5,027 bases of DNA from SAR324 cluster bacterium (GTDB lineage Bacteria > Bdellovibrionota > UBA2361 > JAAZON01), in NCBI GenBank assembly GCA_012797725.1, contig JAAZON010000675.1, forward strand, positions 1 through 5,027, written 5' to 3'. The translations under genes and the position numbers were made by a program. The notes beneath the pieces are model-generated. The model saw only the letters and a list, made by a program, of their open reading frames with translations. It was not told the DNA's origin and did not search any database. Below are positions 1-5,027 of the stretch, piece after piece. The first letter of the stretch is position 1; each line of letters starts with the position of its first letter.

Positions 1-566
1 AGGAAACTATTGATCGACATTTTCTGGATTCACTCTCAGTAGCTAGAGTATACAAATTTAATGGCATACAGTCTCTAATTGATGTAGGAACTGGAGCTGG
101 CTTCCCTGGGATGGCTCTAAAAATAGCATTTCCAGATCTTAAAGTTACATTGATGGACTCAGTAAAAAAGAAACTTAGCTTTTTAGAAGATGTAGTGAAG
201 TATCTTGGACTTCGAGACGTAGAACTTCTTCATGGACGTGCGGAGGATTTGGGCAGAGATCTTAAATATCGTGAAAAGTTTGACTTGGTAACGGCCAGAG
301 CTGTATCGGAACTTAAAATCCTTCTTGAATTGACCTTTCCCTTTGTTCGAGTTCAGGGGCGAGTATTTCTTTGGAAGGGAGTCGATGTTGAAAATGAGAT
401 AGAAGCTTCCAAAGGCGCCCTTAAGGCTCTTGGTATCGACAAGGCAGCGGTGGAAAGATGTAATTTAGGGAAAAATCAAGGCACAATAATTTACATTGTG
501 AAGAAATCTAAACTTAGTAAAGACTTTCCTAGAAGCCCAAAGAAAATTTTATCAAAACCTTTGTGA
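1..566 (+). CDS. rsmG: RsmG (GidB) 16S rRNA m7G methyltransferase, 5' end missing
   Basis: RsmG uses S-adenosylmethionine to methylate N7 of a guanine in the 530 loop of 16S rRNA (G527 in E. coli). The reading frame is open from base 3 to a TGA at 564-566, giving 187 visible residues. The HFLDSL motif (visible residues 6-11) comes first, then the SAM-binding glycine loop DVGTGAGFPG (27-36), a DS acidic strand end, FDLVTARAV, and a basic tail ending in KPL typical of long RsmG proteins. The E. coli protein is 207 residues with the equivalent of HFLDS near residue 50, so about 50 N-terminal residues lie outside the window. The ATG at 111 is internal: the family signature and the SAM loop begin before it. 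In many bacteria rsmG sits next to mnmG and parAB; here a convergent response regulator follows instead. Identification is firm; the true start is not visible. Confidence 0.95.
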   Translation, partial: ETIDRHFLDSLSVARVYKFNGIQSLIDVGTGAGFPGMALKIAFPDLKVTLMDSVKKKLSFLEDVVKYLGLRDVELLHGRAEDLGRDLKYREKFDLVTARAVSELKILLELTFPFVRVQGRVFLWKGVDVENEIEASKGALKALGIDKAAVERCNLGKNQGTIIYIVKKSKLSKDFPRSPKKILSKPL

Positions 567-571
567 TAATT

Positions 572-1006
572 TTAGAGTTTCGCTGAGATCGGTTTGGTCT
601 CAGATTTATTCACAAGTCGTTCTATGGTTTCTTGGAGAATCTTAGCGCTAAAGGGCTTTAATATGTAGCTTGAGATTCCTGATTTGAAAGCCTTAAAGAC
701 TTCTTGCTTCGTTGCCGTAGTAGCAATCAATACGAAAGGAATGTCTTTAAGTTCTTCTCGTTGCCTAATTTCACGCATCAGTTTAATTCCGTCCATCGAA
801 GGCATTTCAAAGTCAGAGATGATCAAATCAAATGGCATAGCTTCAAGCATAGAAATAGCTTCTTGACCATTCTCTGCCTCTGTGAAGTTTGAATAACCAA
901 GCTTAGAGAGGTGACGCATCACGGCTTTTCGTGCGCTTTCAACGTTATCCACTATCAAGATTTTTAAATCTTTATTGGAATCATTCACCCTGGCGCCTTT
1001 GTTCAA
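572..1006 (-). CDS. Single-domain CheY-like response regulator
   Basis: A 144-residue receiver domain with no output domain. Such proteins take a phosphoryl group from a histidine kinase and act by binding a partner, as CheY does at the flagellar motor or as phosphorelay shuttles do. The beta-1 strand KILIVDN has the metal-binding Asp20. The phospho-acceptor is Asp65 in ISDFEMPSMDG, and the conserved Lys117 is in ILKPF; the Asp65 to Lys117 spacing of 52 equals that of E. coli CheY. Two usual positions differ: the second acidic residue after Asp20 is Asn21, and the switch Thr/Ser (Thr87 in CheY) aligns with Ala95, with Thr at 96 and 97. The TTG at 1004-1006 is chosen because AGGA lies 7 bases upstream. 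A GTG at codon 7 (986-988) with AAGG 7 bases upstream is an equally tidy alternative and leaves the domain intact. No kinase or chemotaxis gene is nearby, so the partner is unknown. Confidence 0.9.
   Translation of the reverse strand: MNKGARVNDSNKDLKILIVDNVESARKAVMRHLSKLGYSNFTEAENGQEAISMLEAMPFDLIISDFEMPSMDGIKLMREIRQREELKDIPFVLIATTATKQEVFKAFKSGISSYILKPFSAKILQETIERLVNKSETKPISAKL
583..603. terminator. Possible hairpin terminator between convergent genes
   Basis: CTGAGATC (583-590) and GGTCTCAG (596-603) form an 8-bp stem with one G-U pair around a GGTTT loop. It lies 17 bases after the rsmG stop and inside the last codons of the opposing response regulator. The T-run after it on the + strand is poor (ATTTATTC), and no T-run follows on the - strand. 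It may end rsmG transcription weakly or be chance. Confidence 0.3.
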
Positions 1007-1013
1007 AAGATAT

Positions 1014-1017
1014 TCCT
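1014..1017 (-). promoter_or_regulatory. Shine-Dalgarno site for the TTG start of the response regulator
   Basis: On the - strand AGGA is separated from the TTG at 1004-1006 by 7 bases (ATATCTT), the usual spacing. It supports the TTG start over the internal GTG at 986-988, though the latter also has a plausible AAGG. A TTTAAT box on the - strand (1025-1030) could be a -10 element, but no good -35 partner is visible. Confidence 0.5.
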
Positions 1018-1197
1018 ATGATTTATTAAATCGGCTATCCCTATGGAGAACTTAAATGCTGCTTTTCGAAAGGACTGGGAGGGAAAGGGGGTATGAATAA
1101 ATAAGGCAATATTCTCAATCCATTATGTAGTTAATAGGGAACTACTGATTAGATGTGGGTAATTTAAGTCCGCCTTTGCATGCAGTTACCACTATCA

Positions 1198-1209
1198 TCA
1201 ATTAATTGA
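1198..1209. repeat. 12-bp perfect palindrome TCAATTAATTGA
   Basis: A perfect palindrome with an AATT core, 192 bases upstream of the response regulator start. An 8-bp palindrome TTAATTAA recurs at 1275-1282 inside the neighbouring inverted-repeat structure. Such dyads can be operator half-site pairs for dimeric regulators, but in AT-rich DNA they also arise by chance. Confidence 0.4.
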
Positions 1210-1224
1210 ATAGGCTACGCCGAG

Positions 1225-1287
1225 ACCTAATTGCTTGGATTAAGGACTTTGCCCCCACTTTTTGAGCAATTAGGTTAATTAATCCAA
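1225..1287. repeat. Two interlocked inverted repeats, pseudoknot-like arrangement
   Basis: ACCTAATTGCT (1225-1235) is the exact reverse complement of AGCAATTAGGT (1265-1275), an 11-bp stem with a 29-base loop. The start of that loop, TTGGATTAA (1235-1243), is the exact reverse complement of TTAATCCAA (1279-1287) just downstream of the first stem. The order is therefore arm 1, arm 2, arm 1', arm 2', which in RNA is the layout of an H-type pseudoknot or of two mutually exclusive hairpins. The arms touch by one base (1235). The structure sits between the response regulator's start and the TATAAT box at 1337. No function is known to me for this exact element. Confidence 0.7.
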
Positions 1288-1336
1288 TCTTTATTGAAAT
1301 AACTCAGGGAAGCAACTTAACGTGACATTCATTTAC

Positions 1337-1342
1337 TATAAT
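1337..1342 (+). promoter_or_regulatory. Possible -10 box (TATAAT) of a rightward promoter
   Basis: A perfect TATAAT. A matching -35 is poor: TTAACG at 1317-1322 is only 14 bases upstream and the 17-base position has no TTGACA-like hexamer. If used, transcription would start near 1349 and read into the hairpin-rich segment 1357-1570, antisense to no annotated gene until it meets the 3' end of the fusion gene at 1610. Confidence 0.3.
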
Positions 1343-1499
1343 CTGTGTAAATCATTGCCTCTTATGAGGTACGTGGATTTTCTTGGATAAATTTCGCGGT
1401 GAAATTGCAATCGTCAAAATTAACGGTTTAAAATTCATAACAGCAGATATGAATCCCTGTGTCAAAGAATTTGCGGTTGGGTGGTCTATAAAGCACATA

Positions 1500-1570
1500 G
1501 GAGCGATCAGTTTCCTGCCTCACACCTTCGGGTGCTACCTCCTTCGCCCCTCCATTTGCCTTTTGTTTCT
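1500..1570 (+). terminator. Foldable segment with UUCG hairpin, possible end of a small RNA
   Basis: CACC (1523-1526), TTCG loop, GGTG (1531-1534) make a C(UUCG)G-capped hairpin, a very stable RNA tetraloop type on the + strand. Around it GGAGCGA (1500-1506) can pair with TCG (1544-1546) and CTCC (1550-1553), leaving a CCC bulge. A T-rich stretch (TTTGCCTTTTGTTTCT) follows at 1555-1570. This resembles a loose intrinsic terminator or the 3' domain of a small RNA on the + strand, but the T-run is interrupted and the inner stem is only 4 bp. Confidence 0.25.
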
Positions 1571-1609
1571 GACTCTGAATTGAAGAAAGCCGAAATCAAT
1601 CTGTTTCCA

Positions 1610-3751
1610 CTACAACGCCCGATGATGGACTTGTGCAGTATTTCCAGCACGTGCACCTAAATATAAAAGTAGTGGACTTCTTTGATGCTGAAGTTCCTCG
1701 ACTGAAACAGCTCTTGCAAAAATCAAGGAAGTTGCAAGCCCTTGCATCAGATCGTAAATAATCGATGCAGTGGAGGGAGCTTCGGGTTGAATGTAAACAA
1801 GTTGATCCACTCCCTCGACTGCAAAAGGACGCCCTCGTCTATCAATCTTTCCACCTAATATTTTTGTACGTGCGGCAGCTTCTCCACTATAGTTTCTGGC
1901 AAAGCGGCCATTAACATTATATGCCCAGATGCTTCCGGGCCCTTCTATTCCTATCAATAATCGTGACTTCAATACACCGGCTGCTCCAACTGCAAAGGCA
2001 ATTGTCACGCGAGTTCCAACTCCTCCATCAAAAACAATAGGAGCCTTGATGCCTGCTTTTGCTATCGCATATCCGGTCTTGATATTATCTGGGGCAAGTG
2101 AAGCCACAGTTGGTGTGCTACAAATACCACCTTCGCCAATTCCGACTATCAAGGAATTTGCACCGGCTTCTACCAAGCGCTGGGCCTCATACAACTCTTC
2201 GGTGCCACTTCCGCTTACAACCTGCCCAGCAAAAATCCGGATATTATCAGCAAATCGATCTCTTAATGCTTTCACTGTCTCATGAAGGACGTTACGGTTT
2301 CTCGGGTCGTAGACCCTGAAAGTTTTGACTCCTGATTTTTGAAGCAATTCCACTCGCTTTACAGCTTCTTTTGGATTCGCTTTTAGTGTGGCACCAATTA
2401 ACTCTTTGGCTCGATTGATAAGCAAGTCTCGGCGAGGGTGATTTTCTATGGCAGGATCCTTTTCCAAGATTGAGAAAGCTTCTTGAGCCATCAAAACCTG
2501 GTTTTCAACATTGCTCCAGATACTATCTACCGGAATAAAACCAAAACCTCCAAGAAGTGCCATCGTTTCCAATGACCAGGCGCTTACAACATCAGGCATC
2601 GATGACATTAAAAACGGTAAGGTCACCAGATCATTGCTGGTGTAACTAAAGAGCCCTGTGGCTATAAGTGCACGAGCGCTGTCGCTATATTTTCTCTCTT
2701 CCGAGGGTTGTTTGACCCCAAGCGCATAATCTGAAAAGGTCACACTGCGTTTTTTTGCAACGGCCTTTTCCATTACATCAATATTTTTGCTTTCTACTGG
2801 CACATATCCTCGAGTTTGTAGTGTCTTTTGGGCTTCAAGGAGCGCATCATGCGTTACAATCTCAAGGCAAATATGGCGGTCTACAAGAGCTGTAACGGCG
2901 AAGTCACGTGGAAGTAATGCAAGGCCATCTTCAAGTTTGTCATACTTTGTATGTATCGGATACATACCAGCCGCCCTCAGAAGATCTCTATCGCGTCTCT
3001 GTAAATTCAATCGAAGTCTCTCATAGTATTCGGCATACTGAACTTCAAGTTCTGCCTTAAGATTGGGATCAATTGGAGTAGATATGAATTCCTTGAATGA
3101 CTGTAACAAATCTTTATCAATCACTACTCTATAATCATTTATCGAAGACGTGCTTACTTCAATGATAAAAGGATTATCGCGAAGTGCCTCCACTGCTTTT
3201 TTTCTCATGGAGATCTTGTTTTTTTCTTCGGCAGTCATTTCTGCAAATGTTCTGTTTGAATCATCGCTCTTTGAGTTGCCTATTTTCGGAATGAAAATGT
3301 CATCCCATCCAAATCCATTAGATCCTCTTGGAGAATCCGCTATGCATCCATCAATTGTTCCAATGCGAGTTTGAACTTCTATGCCGTCAAAAACTGCAAG
3401 TGTGCAATAAGCTGTGGCCCTTGATCCCTTGACTCCAATTGAGCGACACAAAGCCTGCCTTGCCTCAATGCTGCCAGCGAATTGATCAACTAAAGGCCCT
3501 GGCCGCCCCTCAAGCGCCTCGATGGAAAGAGCAGAATCCTCTACAATTACAGGCTTTCTTCCATTGGCAAAGAAGGCTGCTTTTGCTTTCTCACTTGCAA
3601 CGTAAATAATATCTTCAATGGAAAAACCTTTGCATTGAAGCTCCGGCACATCCAGGTCTTTCACTAGCTCTATTGAATAGCCGAGTACTTCTTCTATCTC
3701 TCGAATTTTGTTTTTATTACTTGTAGCAAACGGAATTGTAATTCTTCTCAT
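1610..3751 (-). CDS. Fusion: Ham1/RdgB-type XTP/dITP pyrophosphatase + IMPDH/GMPR-like barrel
   Basis: A 713-residue single open frame. Residues 1-200 are a Ham1/RdgB/ITPA domain, which hydrolyses dITP/ITP/XTP to the monophosphate and pyrophosphate. Visible are ATSNKNK (9-15, Lys15), Lys55, the acidic pair Glu71-Asp72 in VEDSALSIEALEGRPGP, GSNGFGWDD (143-151) and RTFAEMTAEEKNKIS (167-181). The usual SHR is SMR (181-183). Residues 200-335 match nothing I recognise. Residues 335-713 follow the IMP dehydrogenase order: VTFSDYAL (337-344, cf. LTFDDVLL), LPFLMSSM (378-385), GGFGFIP (401-407), the AG-V loop near 508, GIGEGGICST with catalytic-type Cys544 (537-546), DGG (575-577), YSGEAA (621-626), VEGVD (645-649) and DLMQGL (667-672). 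CBS domains are absent and no Arg-Tyr flap dyad is seen. The ATG at 3749-3751 is chosen because the family N-terminus begins there and GAGA lies 5 bases upstream; an ATG at 3824-3826 would add 25 unrelated residues. Domain calls are firm; the activity of the second half is not. Confidence 0.9.
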   Translation of the reverse strand: MRRITIPFATSNKNKIREIEEVLGYSIELVKDLDVPELQCKGFSIEDIIYVASEKAKAAFFANGRKPVIVEDSALSIEALEGRPGPLVDQFAGSIEARQALCRSIGVKGSRATAYCTLAVFDGIEVQTRIGTIDGCIADSPRGSNGFGWDDIFIPKIGNSKSDDSNRTFAEMTAEEKNKISMRKKAVEALRDNPFIIEVSTSSINDYRVVIDKDLLQSFKEFISTPIDPNLKAELEVQYAEYYERLRLNLQRRDRDLLRAAGMYPIHTKYDKLEDGLALLPRDFAVTALVDRHICLEIVTHDALLEAQKTLQTRGYVPVESKNIDVMEKAVAKKRSVTFSDYALGVKQPSEERKYSDSARALIATGLFSYTSNDLVTLPFLMSSMPDVVSAWSLETMALLGGFGFIPVDSIWSNVENQVLMAQEAFSILEKDPAIENHPRRDLLINRAKELIGATLKANPKEAVKRVELLQKSGVKTFRVYDPRNRNVLHETVKALRDRFADNIRIFAGQVVSGSGTEELYEAQRLVEAGANSLIVGIGEGGICSTPTVASLAPDNIKTGYAIAKAGIKAPIVFDGGVGTRVTIAFAVGAAGVLKSRLLIGIEGPGSIWAYNVNGRFARNYSGEAAARTKILGGKIDRRGRPFAVEGVDQLVYIQPEAPSTASIIYDLMQGLATSLIFARAVSVEELQHQRSPLLLYLGARAGNTAQVHHRAL

Positions 3752-3857
3752 TTTTATCTCATTTAGCTTAGTGACAAAGCTTAGCCTAACACAATTTATT
3801 GCCTCGCACATATATGCTAGAGTCATTCTTTATGGATGCATAGGAATTTAAAAGCAA
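3752..3857. promoter_or_regulatory. Divergent spacer between the purine fusion gene and murA
   Basis: These 106 bases must hold both outward promoters unless murA is transcribed from elsewhere. AGCTTAG occurs twice as a direct repeat (3765-3771 and 3778-3784), start to start 13 bases. A TATATG at 3811-3816 could be a -10 for murA, but no -35 hexamer fits at 16-18 bases, and I cannot assign a promoter for the leftward gene either. Confidence 0.45.
3842..3845 (+). promoter_or_regulatory. Distant Shine-Dalgarno of murA
   Basis: AGGA with a 12-base spacer to the ATG at 3858. Because an in-frame stop just upstream fixes the start, the long spacing is real if this is the site, and suggests modest or regulated initiation, or a site that does not use this AGGA. 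Confidence 0.35.
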
Positions 3858-5027
3858 ATGGCAGAGTATATTGAAATTACAGGAGGCTTCCCCCTTAAAG
3901 GTAGTGTAAGAGTAAGCGGTGCCAAGAATGCCGCACTACCACTTTTAATTGCCTCATTGTTAACATCGGAGAAATGCGAGTTTTCAAACCTTCCAAATTT
4001 GCTTGATGTGAATATTCTGACTAGGCTTCTTGAGCATTTTGGAGGACAAGTATCTCATCAAGGAAATGAAGCAAGTATTCAGATTCCAAAATTGATAGCA
4101 ATAGAAGCAAGATATAGTCTCGTGAAAGCCCTTCGTGCTTCATTTTGGATTTTGGCTCCTTTACTAGCAAGAGGTGGAGCAGCCCGAGTGGCTCTACCAG
4201 GAGGCGATATCATAGGGGCTCGCCCAGTAGATATGCATCTTGAGGCGTTTGCAAAAATGGGAGCTGATGTCGTTGTTAAACATGGGGTGGTTTATGCAAC
4301 AGCGCCTCAGGGCCTACATCCCGCTACAATTAATTTACGTTTTCCTTCAGTGGGTGCGACGCATCAAATCTTGATGGCTGCTTCATTGATTAATGGCACA
4401 TCTGTCATCAATGGAGCTGCAAGAGAGCCCGAAGTTGTTGCACTGGCTGAGATGTTGAGTCAGATGGGCGCTAAGATTGAGGGGGCGGGAAGCTCGACTA
4501 TTAGAATTTCCGGATGCAGTGAATTAGGCGGTGCACGTGTAAAGGTGATTGGGGATCGAATTGAGGCAGGCACTTACATGCTTGCGGCTGCGGTCACAAA
4601 AGGCGATATCCAGATAGATGGCATTAATGCGGGACAACTTGGGCAATTTAAAGATGATCTTCAAAATTCAGGTCTATCTATAAAGGAAACGGAAGATGGC
4701 CTGCATGTCAAAGCTTCAGAACGCCTTAGGGCTTTAAAAATTCGAACTTCACCATTCCCTGGTTTTGCCACGGATATGCAGGCTCCAACTATGGCAGCAT
4801 TGTGCACTGCAGAAGGTGAAAGCACTATTGAAGAAAACGTATTTGAGGGACGCTTTGGTCATGTTGCAGAACTTTGTCGCATGGGGGCATCAATAAAAGT
4901 TGAGGAGCGTGTCGCGCACATTTCTGGAGTAGATGCGCTAAATGGTGCTCCAGTTGAAGGATTCGATATTAGAGGAGCCGCGGCTCTAGTTATTGCGGCT
5001 CTTGGGGCAGATGGGCTAAATCAAGTC
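3858..5027 (+). CDS. murA: MurA, UDP-GlcNAc enolpyruvyl transferase with Asp at the active-site Cys position; 3' end missing
   Basis: MurA transfers enolpyruvate from phosphoenolpyruvate to UDP-N-acetylglucosamine, the first committed, cytoplasmic step of peptidoglycan synthesis. 390 residues are visible and the frame is open at the right edge; E. coli MurA has 419, so about 30 are missing. Seen in order: SGAKNAALPLL with Lys23-Asn24 (E. coli Lys22-Asn23), VKALRASFWILAPL with Arg93, the mobile loop LPGGDIIGARPVD (113-125) with Arg122, FATDMQAPT with Asp306 (E. coli Asp305), EGRFGHVAEL with Arg332, and DIRGAAALV with Arg372. The loop has Asp117 where most MurA have the Cys that attacks PEP and is alkylated by fosfomycin. 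EGRF replaces the usual ENRF. The start is fixed: an in-frame TAA lies at 3849-3851 and no other start codon intervenes. The nearest AGGA (3842-3845) is 12 bases away, longer than ideal. It diverges from the purine fusion gene. Confidence 0.96.
   Translation, partial: MAEYIEITGGFPLKGSVRVSGAKNAALPLLIASLLTSEKCEFSNLPNLLDVNILTRLLEHFGGQVSHQGNEASIQIPKLIAIEARYSLVKALRASFWILAPLLARGGAARVALPGGDIIGARPVDMHLEAFAKMGADVVVKHGVVYATAPQGLHPATINLRFPSVGATHQILMAASLINGTSVINGAAREPEVVALAEMLSQMGAKIEGAGSSTIRISGCSELGGARVKVIGDRIEAGTYMLAAAVTKGDIQIDGINAGQLGQFKDDLQNSGLSIKETEDGLHVKASERLRALKIRTSPFPGFATDMQAPTMAALCTAEGESTIEENVFEGRFGHVAELCRMGASIKVEERVAHISGVDALNGAPVEGFDIRGAAALVIAALGADGLNQV

Larger units (their letters stand above)
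1007..1609. other. Gene-poor spacer of about 600 bases with palindromes and a possible small RNA
   Basis: No open frame here looks like a protein. No tRNA signature (T-loop GGTTCRAATCC) and no rRNA were found on reading both strands. What is visible from left to right: a G-run tract (1072-1091), a short inverted repeat GTAGTT/AACTAC (1127-1145), palindromes TGCATGCA (1177-1184) and TCAATTAATTGA (1198-1209), the nested inverted repeats at 1225-1287, a TATAAT box at 1337-1342, small hairpins at 1357-1369 and 1390-1406, and a UUCG hairpin at 1523-1534. Both flanking genes are on the - strand, so the spacer is the 5' region of the response regulator and the 3' region of the pyrophosphatase fusion. 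It could contain one or more regulatory elements or a non-coding RNA, but none is proven. Confidence 0.6.

Noticed and set aside
111..113. ATG as the start of RsmG
   Set aside because: The open frame runs back to the window edge and encodes the HFLDSL motif and most of the SAM loop upstream of this Met, so it is internal.
684..892. Two + strand frames inside the response regulator gene
   Set aside because: They are antisense to a well-supported CheY-like gene and encode no recognisable protein.
1043..1096. 17-codon open frame with ATG on the + strand
   Set aside because: No ribosome binding site precedes it and it crosses the G-run tract; nothing supports translation.
1536..1545. Strong Shine-Dalgarno (AAGGAGGTAG) on the - strand
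   Set aside because: The only start codon at usable distance is a GTG immediately followed by TGA, so no protein follows.
1383..1583. 66-codon open frame on the + strand starting with TTG
   Set aside because: The TTG has its nearest GAGG 12 bases away, the product is unlike any family I know, its second half is composition-like chance hydrophobic sequence, and its end runs through the UUCG hairpin. A regulatory or RNA role of the segment fits better.
1007..1609. tRNA, SRP RNA, cobalamin or TPP riboswitch in the spacer
   Set aside because: I looked for their signature sequences on both strands (T-loop, GGAAGGAAG-type SRP core, riboswitch cores) and none fits.
1929..3374. Four + strand frames opposite the purine fusion gene
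   Set aside because: All lie antisense to strongly motif-supported codons of the fusion and look like reverse-strand shadows.
3752..3826. 25-residue N-terminal extension of the pyrophosphatase fusion from the ATG at 3824-3826
   Set aside because: The Ham1 family begins at MRRITIPFATSN (start 3749-3751), the added residues match nothing, and the site would push the start deep into the murA-facing spacer, leaving no room for a promoter.

Overview
This is a chromosomal stretch of a bacterium that makes peptidoglycan and is moderately AT-rich. No phage, plasmid or insertion-sequence genes are visible. The lineage cannot be fixed from the sequence. The CheY-like protein and the general gene style made me think of the Bdellovibrio-like or former deltaproteobacterial groups, but that is a weak guess.

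Layout. Positions 1-566 (+) hold the 3' part of rsmG, the 16S rRNA m7G methyltransferase; its first ~50 codons lie left of the window. It faces a small stand-alone response regulator (572-1006, -), with only 5 bases between the two stop codons. Positions 1007-1609 contain no convincing gene. They hold several palindromes, a nested inverted-repeat structure (1225-1287), a TATAAT box (1337-1342, +) and a foldable segment with a UUCG hairpin (1500-1570), so a small RNA or a regulatory region is possible. Positions 1610-3751 (-) encode the most unusual object here, a 713-residue protein. It joins an N-terminal Ham1/RdgB/ITPA-type XTP/dITP pyrophosphatase to a C-terminal IMP dehydrogenase/GMP reductase-like barrel, with about 135 unrecognised residues between them. 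A 106-base divergent spacer follows, then murA (3858 to the right edge, +), which starts peptidoglycan precursor synthesis and is cut by the window end.

How the genes might work together. The fusion links two enzymes of one purine branch. The pyrophosphatase would turn ITP and XTP into IMP and XMP; an active IMP dehydrogenase would turn IMP into XMP on the way to GMP. One polypeptide could therefore recycle deaminated purine nucleotides into guanine nucleotides. The barrel has lost its CBS pair and several active-site signatures are altered, so it may instead be a sensor or carry out a different reaction. MurA has Asp instead of the usual active-site Cys, which in known cases gives intrinsic fosfomycin insensitivity. 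The other neighbours do not form an obvious operon with the fusion: transcription directions are +, -, -, +.
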